From Candidatus Binatia bacterium (GTDB lineage Bacteria; Desulfobacterota_B; Binatia; UBA9968): a DNA stretch of 5,910 nt. The notes beneath the pieces were generated by a model. That model saw only the letters and a program-made list of their open reading frames with translations, made no database searches and was not told where the DNA came from. Position 1 is the stretch's first letter. The number at the start of each line of letters is the position of its first letter. The stretch covers positions 1 to 5,910 of the forward strand of contig JAICHC010000202.1 in the NCBI GenBank assembly GCA_025922795.1. The letters are read 5' to 3'. Of the stretch, positions 1-4,965 are shown piece after piece. The position numbers were made by a program, and so were the translations under genes.

Positions 1-1015
1 CTACGCCGCCGAGACTCTCCGCGATCTTGAACAGACGCAAGCGCGCTAGAACACGGCGCGCGTCCGCGAGCCCGCCCTTCACCTCGAAGGAGACGATCCC
101 GCTGAAGCCGTCCATCTGGGAAGCTGCGATATCGTGGCCCGGATGTCTGTTCAGCCCGGGATAGTAGACCCGTCGTACACGCGCATGGTCCTGCAGGAAT
201 TGGGCGATCTCGATCGCGTTTTTTTCATGCTCCCGCATGCGCAGCGCGAGGGTCTTCAACCCTCGAAGGGTGAGAAAGCAATCGAAGGGAGAAGGCGTCG
301 CACCCGCGGCGTTTTGCAGGAACTTGAGTCGCTTATAGAGTGAGGATTCATTGAGACAGATGGCTCCTCCGACGACGTCCGCGTGCCCGGCCAGGTACTT
401 GGTCGTGGAGTGAAGGGCGAGATCGGCGCCGAGCTCGAGGGGCCGCTGGAAAACCGGGGATGCGAAGGTGTTGTCGACCAGACAGAGAGCGCCGTGGCGA
501 TGGGCGATTTTCGCCGCCGCCCCGATGTCGGTGATGCGCAGAAGCGGGTTTGTCGGCGACTCGATCCAGACAAGCCGCGTCCGCCGGGTCATCGCTCGCT
601 CGATTTCTCTGAGCCTCGAGGTTTCGACGAAGGAAAATGTGAGCCCGAAATTTTGCAACACCGCTCGGAAGAGCCGGTAGGTGCCGCCGTAGACATCGCG
701 CGAGGAGACGACGTGATCGCCTTCTTTGAACAGGAGCATCGCAGTCGTCGCCGCGCCCATCCCGGACGAGAAGGCGAGACAGTATTCGGCCGACTCCAGG
801 CTCGCGAGCGCTGTCTGGAGCGCGGTGCGCGTCGGATTGTCGGTCCGCGAATAGTCGTACCCTTTGTGGATGCCAGGCGCGGTCTGAGCGAAAGTGCTGG
901 TCTGGTAGATCGGAACCGTGATCGCCCCGGTCGCGGATTCGGGTTCTTGTCCGGCGTGGATGGCGCGCGTGGCAAATTGCATGAGGGAATGCAGGCCGTG
1001 CTTCTTTCGTGCCAT
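1..1015 (-). CDS. Cystathionine gamma-lyase (trans-sulfuration PLP enzyme), C-terminus cut by window edge
   Basis: PLP-dependent Cys/Met metabolism enzyme (fold type I). It should cleave cystathionine to cysteine, 2-oxobutyrate and ammonia in the cytoplasm. The minus-strand frame gives 338 residues without a stop; family members have about 380-400, so roughly 45-60 are missing. Visible motifs: YDYSRTDNPTR (residues 53-63; the Tyr and Arg contact the PLP phosphate of the neighbouring subunit), SSGMGA (83-88), DVYGGTYRLF (107-116), DNTFASP (181-187) and LHSTTKYLAGH with the Schiff-base lysine K206. From memory it aligns closely with human CTH, including PSPFDC and RGLKTL. The window ends at AESLGGV; the next codon begins with G, as expected for the Glu found there in gamma-lyases. 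The ATG overlaps the cbs stop (TGATG), which argues for translational coupling. Cystathionine gamma-synthase (MetB) is the main alternative; the cbs partner favours the lyase (mccB/cth type). Confidence 0.93.
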   Translation of the reverse strand, partial: MARKKHGLHSLMQFATRAIHAGQEPESATGAITVPIYQTSTFAQTAPGIHKGYDYSRTDNPTRTALQTALASLESAEYCLAFSSGMGAATTAMLLFKEGDHVVSSRDVYGGTYRLFRAVLQNFGLTFSFVETSRLREIERAMTRRTRLVWIESPTNPLLRITDIGAAAKIAHRHGALCLVDNTFASPVFQRPLELGADLALHSTTKYLAGHADVVGGAICLNESSLYKRLKFLQNAAGATPSPFDCFLTLRGLKTLALRMREHEKNAIEIAQFLQDHARVRRVYYPGLNRHPGHDIAASQMDGFSGIVSFEVKGGLADARRVLARLRLFKIAESLGGV

Positions 1016-2394
1016 CAGGGCTGTCCACCCAAGTGACCGACGACGTCGAATCGCGTCACGATTCCCTGATACTTTCCCGCGTCTCGGACGAGAACAGCCG
1101 GCGCAGACTTGAGGAGCTGCACGACCTCGTAGACGTCTTCGTCCGCCCCGACGGTCGGAAACGGCGGCTCGAGCAGAGCCCCGACAGTCAGCTCCATCAC
1201 CTCGGGAGTTTCCATGGATCTTTGGAACAGCGCGCTCTCACAGAGCGATCCGACGAGATTCCCCTTGTCGAATACGGGGAGTTGCGAGACGCCGTAACGA
1301 TTCATAGTCGCGATCGCATGGCGCGCGGTGGATGTCATCTCGACCGACAGAAGCTCGGGGAGCTTTCGCCGTTTTGATTGGAGAATGTCGCCCACACGGG
1401 CGCTTTTGCCAAGGAACTGGTTTTGCCTCATCCATTCGTCGGAGTACATCTTTGAAAGATAAATTTCTCCCGCGTCGGGAAGTAAGACGACGACAAGGTT
1501 GTCCTTTCCGAGCTGGCGTTCCCGAGCGTATTCAAGCGCGCCCGCAACGGCCGCGCCGGAAGATCCGCCACAGAAGAGGCCCTCTTCCCGGGTAAGCCGC
1601 CTGCCCATCAGAAACGAGTCGCGGTCGGAAACCGTGACGACGTCGTCGAGGTATTCGATCAGCAGGTTTTTCGGCACGAAGTCCTCTCCAATCCCTTCGA
1701 CCTTGTACGGATGTGAGTCGCTCCACGACCATTTCTCGCGCTTGAAAGCCTTCGCGAGGATCGATCCCTCAGGATCGACTCCGACGACCGTGCACTGCGG
1801 ATTTCTTTCTTTCAGGTATTTCGCTGTTCCCGAGATGGTCCCTGCGGTTCCAATCCCAGCGACAAAGTGGGTAATCTTGCCGTCGGTCTGCTCCCAGATC
1901 TCGGGACCCGTCGACGCGTAATGAGCCTCCCTGTTCGCGAGGTTATCATATTGCATGGGCATATAGGCGCCCGGGATCTCTTCGGTAAGACGTCTGGCAA
2001 CCGAATAATAGGACTGGGAGGATTCCGGCGGCACTGCCGTCGGGGTGACCACCACCTCCGCGCCAAAGGCCCGCAGGCGGCGAATCTTTTCGATGCTCAT
2101 CTTATCCGGGATCGTAAAGATACACTTGTAACCCTTGACCGCGGCGACAATCGCCAGCGCCACTCCCATATTCCCCGAAGTGGGTTCAACGATCGTGCCT
2201 CCCGGCTTGAGTAATCCCCTCCTCTCCGCATCCTCGACCACGGCGAGCGCGATCCTGTCCTTGACGCTCCTTCCCGGATTGGATGCCTCGAGTTTCGCAC
2301 AGACAGTCGCAGAGATTCCGGCGGTAATATGGTTGAGGCGGACGAGCGGAGTGTTACCGACGGCTTCGAGCACATTGGCAGAGATCTTGGTCAT
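1015..2394 (-). CDS. cbs: Cystathionine beta-synthase with C-terminal CBS-domain pair
   Basis: PLP enzyme (fold type II) that condenses serine with homocysteine to cystathionine, the first step of reverse transsulfuration. It has 459 residues, close to the actinobacterial Rv1077 type (about 464), and no N-terminal haem domain. Catalytic domain about 1-325: GNTPLVRLN (13-21), SVKDR with PLP lysine K45, the substrate loop PTSGNMG (71-77), VTPTAVPP and SYYSVARRL (116-136), the phosphate loop GTAGT (182-186), EGIGEDF (233-239), CGGSSG (275-280) and LLPDAG (304-309). Two CBS domains follow (about 331-392 and 400-457); in some family members these bind adenosyl ligands. Oddities: Met76 replaces the usual Thr of TSGNTG, and Ala184 replaces a Gly of GTGGT. 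The ATG at 2394 is preceded by a GGGAG SD. The downstream gamma-lyase overlaps by one base and completes the pathway. Cysteine synthase is the alternative, but the length and CBS pair favour this call. Confidence 0.95.
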   Translation of the reverse strand: MTKISANVLEAVGNTPLVRLNHITAGISATVCAKLEASNPGRSVKDRIALAVVEDAERRGLLKPGGTIVEPTSGNMGVALAIVAAVKGYKCIFTIPDKMSIEKIRRLRAFGAEVVVTPTAVPPESSQSYYSVARRLTEEIPGAYMPMQYDNLANREAHYASTGPEIWEQTDGKITHFVAGIGTAGTISGTAKYLKERNPQCTVVGVDPEGSILAKAFKREKWSWSDSHPYKVEGIGEDFVPKNLLIEYLDDVVTVSDRDSFLMGRRLTREEGLFCGGSSGAAVAGALEYARERQLGKDNLVVVLLPDAGEIYLSKMYSDEWMRQNQFLGKSARVGDILQSKRRKLPELLSVEMTSTARHAIATMNRYGVSQLPVFDKGNLVGSLCESALFQRSMETPEVMELTVGALLEPPFPTVGADEDVYEVVQLLKSAPAVLVRDAGKYQGIVTRFDVVGHLGGQP

Positions 2395-2400
2395 TGATTC

Positions 2401-2408
2401 GCTCCCTG
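2401..2408 (-). promoter_or_regulatory. Ribosome binding site of cbs
   Basis: Read on the minus strand the sequence is CAGGGAGC, with a GGGAG core about six to seven bases before the ATG at 2394. This supports that start codon, which also puts the family's GNTP motif at the expected residue 13. Confidence 0.6.
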
Positions 2409-2515
2409 AACATCCGCAATTACGCAGGAACTTTTTTGTACCCCTCCACTCCAGCGAACATCACTATACTACGCGGGTCGCCAAAATTCTTCACGGACTG
2501 GATATTTTCCATGGT

Positions 2516-2536
2516 CGAGAGACAATTCGTCTCTTG
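2516..2536. promoter_or_regulatory. Operator-like dyad AGAGAC-N5-GTCTCT
   Basis: A perfect 6-bp inverted repeat (2518-2523 and 2529-2534) around a 5-bp centre; it extends by a G-T mismatch and then a C/G pair on each side. It lies just upstream of, and overlapping the -35 position for, the candidate -10 at 2550-2555 of the monooxygenase gene. Size and placement fit a repressor or activator site for a dimeric regulator. No regulator gene is in the window, so the binding protein is unknown. Confidence 0.35.
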
Positions 2537-2580
2537 CCGGCATTTTTCTTATAAGCCGCCGCTCGTTAAAATGAAAAAAC

Positions 2581-3807
2581 ATGGCGTCTGAGAAAATTTC
2601 CGTGCGCTGCTGCATCGCCGGCGGCGGGCCGGCCGGCATGATGTTGGGGTATCTGTTGGCACGTGCCGGCGTCAACGTTTTGGTGCTGGAAAAGCACGGC
2701 GATTTCCTGCGTGATTTCCGCGGCGATACCATTCATCCCTCCACCCTCGAGGTGATGCACGAGCTGGGATTGCTTCACGAATTTCTCGAGCTGCCGCACC
2801 AGAAGGTCTACGAGCTCAATGCACAATTCGGCGAGATGCGCTTGACCGTCGCCGACTTTCGTTACCTGCCGACCCGCTGCGGCTTTATCGCATTGATGCC
2901 GCAGTGGGATTTTCTCAACTTTCTGGCCGAGAAAGCGGCGCGCTATCCGAGTTTCGATTTCAAGATGGAAGCCGAGGTGATCGGTCTGATCGAGGAATCG
3001 GGCCGCGTGGTTGGGGTTCGCGCGGAAACTACCAAGGGTGAGTATGACATTCGCGCCGATCTCGTCGTCGGCGCGGACGGCCGGAATTCGATCGTGCGCG
3101 AAAAGGCCGGTTTGCGGGTGAAGGAATTCGGCGCGCCGATGGACGTTCTCTGGTTTCGCCTCCGTCGCAGCGCGGAAGATCCCGCGGTGACCATGGGCAG
3201 GTTCGATTCCGGCAGGATCTTTATCGCGCTTCATCGCGGCGACTATTGGCAGTGCGGCTACGTCATTGCCAAGGGTCAATTTGAACATATGCGCCGCCAA
3301 GAATTCGAAAGCTTTCGCGCGGCGGTCGTGCAGCTCGCGCCCTACGCAAGAGCCAGCGTGCGGGAGCTGCGCGACTGGGAGGACGTCAAGCTATTGACGG
3401 TTCGCGTAGACCGTTTGTTGGAATGGTTCCGGCCGGGTCTCTTGTGCATTGGCGACGCCGCCCACGCCATGTCTCCGGTCGGCGGTGTCGGCATCAATCT
3501 GGCGATCCAAGATGCGGTGGCGGCAGCCAACGTTCTCTTCAAAGCGCTGCGCGAGGGACAACTGGCGACCGATCATCTGCGCCGGGTCCAGAAGCGCCGG
3601 GAGTTGCCCACGCGCCTGACGCAATGGTTGCAGGTCGCCGTGCAGCGCCGGATCATTACGCCGGTGTTGGTCGAGAGCGGACCGCTCAAGCCGCCGCTCG
3701 CGGCGCGCCTGCTTGCCAAACTTTCATTTTTCCGGCGAATCCCCGCCCGCATCATCGGTCTCGGCGTCCGCCCGGAACATGTCGACCCGACCTTAACGGC
3801 CGCATAA
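2581..3807 (+). CDS. FAD-dependent monooxygenase, PHBH/UbiH-like group A flavoprotein
   Basis: 408-residue flavoprotein of the FAD_binding_3 type (p-hydroxybenzoate hydroxylase-like), expected to use NAD(P)H and O2 to hydroxylate an aromatic or similar substrate in the cytoplasm. Motifs in order: Rossmann dinucleotide loop GGGPAG (14-19) with the acidic strand end VLVLEKH (33-39); RGDTIHPST (47-55); the DG motif VVGADGR (162-168), which contacts FAD and NAD(P)H; and the GD motif GDAAHAMSP (291-299) followed by GGVGINLAIQDA, which binds the FAD ribitol and phosphate. The C-terminal 80 residues are basic and helical, without a recognised domain. The start is fixed by an in-frame TGA at 2572-2574 and by the Rossmann loop position. 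No SD is visible before the ATG. The substrate cannot be read from sequence; a geranylgeranyl-reductase-like or halogenase role is less likely. It is divergent from cbs, and nothing links it to cysteine synthesis. Confidence 0.9.
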   Translation: MASEKISVRCCIAGGGPAGMMLGYLLARAGVNVLVLEKHGDFLRDFRGDTIHPSTLEVMHELGLLHEFLELPHQKVYELNAQFGEMRLTVADFRYLPTRCGFIALMPQWDFLNFLAEKAARYPSFDFKMEAEVIGLIEESGRVVGVRAETTKGEYDIRADLVVGADGRNSIVREKAGLRVKEFGAPMDVLWFRLRRSAEDPAVTMGRFDSGRIFIALHRGDYWQCGYVIAKGQFEHMRRQEFESFRAAVVQLAPYARASVRELRDWEDVKLLTVRVDRLLEWFRPGLLCIGDAAHAMSPVGGVGINLAIQDAVAAANVLFKALREGQLATDHLRRVQKRRELPTRLTQWLQVAVQRRIITPVLVESGPLKPPLAARLLAKLSFFRRIPARIIGLGVRPEHVDPTLTAA

Positions 3808-3864
3808 GAAGCGTTACTTATTTCGAGCCGTCCCGAATGCGGGATCTATCTGAAACGTTTGTCC
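3808..3864. other. Gap after the monooxygenase gene with a weak hairpin
   Basis: A short spacer between the stop codon and the transposon-like element. TCCCG-AATG-CGGGA (3831-3844) can form a 5-bp stem with a 4-base loop. It has no following T-run, so I do not call it an intrinsic terminator. Nothing else is recognised. Confidence 0.3.
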
Positions 3865-3878
3865 TAGTGTAGTGTCTC
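3864..3878 (+). repeat. Left terminal inverted repeat
   Basis: CTAGTGTAGTGTCTC pairs with 4129-4143. The outer 11 bases are exact, then one mismatch, then three more matches. Confidence 0.7.
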
Positions 3879-3958
3879 ACGCTGTTGGTACTTTATCCGG
3901 TGTATAACCATCACGAAGATCCTGACGCGGCAGAGTCGCAACTGAAACTCGGAATATC

Positions 3959-4066
3959 TCGCGCAAAGGCGCCAAGGCCGCAGAGGTCGGAGAATAAGGG
4001 TCAAAAATTGTTCCAAGATAATTCACTCTTCCCTCGGAACTTGGCGTGCTTTGCGTCTTGGCGCGA
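3959..4066. repeat. Internal inverted repeat of CGCMAAG-like units
   Basis: Bases 3959-3985 and 4040-4066 are inverted relative to each other with 20 of 27 matches, around a 54-base centre. Each arm carries three copies of an 8-base unit spaced 8 then 9 bases apart: CGCAAAGG, CGCCAAGG and CGCAGAGG at 3962, 3970 and 3979 on the left, and CGCCAAGA, CGCAAAGC and CGCCAAGT read on the minus strand from 4063, 4055 and 4046 on the right. The symmetry centre nearly coincides with that of the terminal repeats, so the element is a nested palindrome. Similar GCAAAGGCGC-type repeats recur between genes in many bacterial genomes, as I recall. Confidence 0.6.
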
Positions 4067-4076
4067 CTCTATTCCC

Positions 4077-4111
4077 TTGTTCGAGAATTTCCGCTTTGTT
4101 ATCTCGAACAA
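4077..4111. repeat. 10-bp perfect stem-loop inside the MITE-like element
   Basis: TTGTTCGAGA (4077-4086) and TCTCGAACAA (4102-4111) form a perfect stem with a 15-base loop. It is not followed by a T-run on either strand, so a terminator role is unsupported; it may be a folding feature of the element. Confidence 0.55.
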
Positions 4112-4128
4112 TAAATGCCTTCATTTAA

Positions 4129-4143
4129 GAGTCACTACACTAG
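4129..4143 (-). repeat. Right terminal inverted repeat
   Basis: GAGTCACTACACTAG is the inverted partner of 3864-3878, with one mismatch in 15. Confidence 0.7.
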
Positions 4144-4316
4144 CATGGCTGGGGAACTAAACACTGCGACGGCGTACGCGTAGCGGGGGGTCCCCGATGA
4201 AACACAGGCTCCGCGTCTCCCGCCCAGGCGGTGCATGCATGATATGAGGGCTTTCCTAGATCCTGACTTTTAGATTAGAGTTCTTTCGCGGGAGCAGGAA
4301 GTCCGAATTTATTTCC
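4144..4316 (+). promoter_or_regulatory. Leader region upstream of the yciI-like gene
   Basis: This non-coding stretch should hold the promoter for the downstream plus-strand genes. It contains a short GC hairpin (CGGGG-GGT-CCCCG, about 4182-4195) and an AT-richer stretch at about 4250-4285. No convincing -35/-10 pair stands out; TTTCCT followed 17 bases later by TTAGAG is the nearest and is weak. Confidence 0.25.
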
Positions 4317-4323
4317 AGGAGGA
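4317..4323 (+). promoter_or_regulatory. Strong ribosome binding site of the yciI-like gene
   Basis: AGGAGGA sits about seven bases before the ATG at 4330. This near-ideal SD shows that the upstream reading frame is, or recently was, a translated start, which matters because that frame is interrupted later. Confidence 0.75.
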
Positions 4324-4329
4324 AATACC

Positions 4330-4751
4330 ATGGCAGAGCTAAAGCAAGACCCCACGCATCCGCTGAAACACGAGCAATGTTATCTTTGTTTCACGAGCCT
4401 TGTTGAACCGCCCCCGCCCGACGCGCCGTCGCGGGCGGACGTGCGCCGCCCGCATAAGAATACATGGCGAGACTCGAAAGCGAGGGACGCCTTTTCGGCG
4501 CGGGTTTGCTCAAGAACGATAAGGAGAACGAAACGAGCTCCGATCTCGGTTACGGCATGTTCATCTTGCGCGCCGAAACCCGGGCGGAGGCCGAAGCGAT
4601 TGCTTTCGAGGAGCCCAATACCAAAGCGGGGCTTCGAACGATGAAGGTCGTGCCGTGGCTCCGGGGAGAAGGAGACATTAACATTTCGATCAGCTTTACC
4701 AATGGCAGCTTAAAAATCGATCGGCGCAGTTATTTACTGGACAATGGCTAA
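4330..4751 (+). pseudogene. YciI-domain protein gene, split by an apparent single-base frameshift
   Basis: Frame one starts at the SD-backed ATG and reads MAELKQDP...CYLCFTSLVEPP...RRPHK to 4458. The domain then continues in another frame as EYMARLESEGRLFGAG...FILRAETRAEAEAIA...KAGLRTMKVVPWLRGEG and ends at TAA 4749-4751. Re-reading G4458, or restoring one G after AAG, gives a continuous 140-residue product with the YciI/DGPF-like layout: beta strand, helix with R/H-x2-Y-x3-L, E-GRLFGAG, the AEAEAIA helix and a V-PW C-terminal strand. The family is a small ferredoxin-like fold; members are mostly uncharacterised and some are tied to dehalogenation. Without the shift, frame one runs on as Arg-rich, low-quality protein to 4644, and the second frame has no SD at its ATG (4464). 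True mutation, sequencing error and programmed -1 frameshifting are all possible. A C-terminal tail of about 25 residues follows the domain. Confidence 0.7.
4414..4438 (+). repeat. GC-rich hairpin just upstream of the frameshift point
   Basis: CCGCCC plus GACG pairs with CGTC, a two-base bulge, and GGGCGG around a CGC loop. It lies about 20 bases before the site where the yciI-like frame changes. Classical -1 frameshift stimulators lie downstream, so this one does not fit that model well, but such a structure can also cause sequencing errors. Confidence 0.4.
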
Positions 4752-4783
4752 TCCGGAGGGTAATAGAGAAAAATCTGCACGGT

Positions 4784-4912
4784 ATGAAGCTGATTGGGGT
4801 TCTGCTGGTTCTTGCTCTCTTGTGGTGGCTCTACGATTTTTGTGGGGGCGATCTGACCTGTCCCAATCTGGACGACGCGATCCGCTCGTCATTCCGTTGG
4901 CTCAAACCTTGA
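4784..4912 (+). CDS. Probable 42-residue single-pass membrane protein
   Basis: A short frame begins MKLIGVLLVLALLWWLYDF, a hydrophobic stretch (residues 3-19) after one Lys, ending in an aromatic belt. A soluble tail follows with two cysteines (C20, C26), an acidic NLDDAIR segment and a basic FRWLKP end. It looks like a tiny inner-membrane protein, or a signal-anchor with a roughly 20-residue exposed tail. It starts 32 bases after the yciI-like stop and ends 53 bases before the amidohydrolase. The nearest SD-like GGAGGG (4755-4760) is 23 bases from the ATG, too far to be ideal. I do not recognise the family. A competing 66-residue frame (4744-4944) covers the same DNA but looks non-protein-like. 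Confidence 0.45.
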   Translation: MKLIGVLLVLALLWWLYDFCGGDLTCPNLDDAIRSSFRWLKP

Positions 4913-4953
4913 GCTCGGATCATCCCTGTCAAAAAACTCCTTAGTAAGCTTCG

Positions 4954-4960
4954 AAGGAGG
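4954..4960 (+). promoter_or_regulatory. Ribosome binding site of the amidohydrolase
   Basis: AAGGAGG stands five bases before the ATG at 4966, a strong SD that fixes this start ahead of the family's N-terminal metal motif at residues 9-13. Confidence 0.75.
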
Positions 4961-4965
4961 CGACC

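Larger units (their letters stand above)
2395..2580. promoter_or_regulatory. Divergent promoter region between cbs and the FAD monooxygenase
   Basis: This 186-bp gap separates two genes transcribed away from each other, so both promoters should lie here. It is more AT-rich than its flanks. A possible minus-strand -10 for cbs is TATAGT (2468 down to 2463), without a good -35. A possible plus-strand -10 for the monooxygenase is TATAAG (2550-2555), again with a weak -35. The latter would start transcription about 18-20 bases before the ATG. Promoter assignments are by eye only. Confidence 0.4.
3865..4142. mobile_element. MITE-like non-autonomous element flanked by TA
   Basis: A 278-bp unit (TA bases included) bounded by inverted repeats: TAGTGTAGTGTCTC at the left and GAGTCACTACACTA at the right, which match as 14 of 15 positions counting the outer C and G. 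The TA at each outer end fits the TA target duplication of IS630/Tc1-mariner elements, giving an inner unit at 3867-4140. It contains no plausible gene, only further symmetrical repeats. It sits entirely between genes, 57 bases after the monooxygenase stop and about 190 before the yciI-like start. The structure is seen directly; family membership and mobility are inferred. A structured intergenic repeat that does not move is the alternative. Confidence 0.6.

Noticed and set aside
348..1028. 226-residue minus-strand frame
   Set aside because: It lies on the same strand as the gamma-lyase in another frame; it is rich in Arg, His and Pro with no family motif, while the gamma-lyase frame carries all catalytic motifs.
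383..1036. 217-residue plus-strand frame
   Set aside because: Antisense shadow of the gamma-lyase gene, Arg/Gly-rich, with no recognised domain or SD.
2566..3300. 244-residue minus-strand frame
   Set aside because: Antisense to the FAD monooxygenase, whose motifs are unmistakable; the antisense frame is open because of codon bias.
3830..3846. Intrinsic terminator after the monooxygenase gene
   Set aside because: The stem is only 5 bp and there is no T-run after it.
3959..4066. Possible CRISPR-like or tandem repeat array
   Set aside because: The units are only 8 bases, three per arm and inverted between arms, without spacers of CRISPR size.
3885..4160. 91-residue plus-strand frame
   Set aside because: It spans the inverted repeats of the MITE-like element, has no SD, and shows no protein-like composition.
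4464..4751. Independent 95-residue gene starting at ATG 4464
   Set aside because: It lacks an SD and the first strand of the YciI domain, which is present in the adjoining frame behind a strong SD; a frameshifted single gene explains both halves better.
4744..4944. 66-residue plus-strand frame overlapping the end of the yciI-like gene
   Set aside because: No SD at its ATG, low-quality composition, and it competes with the 42-residue frame that has a clear membrane segment. Not fully excluded.
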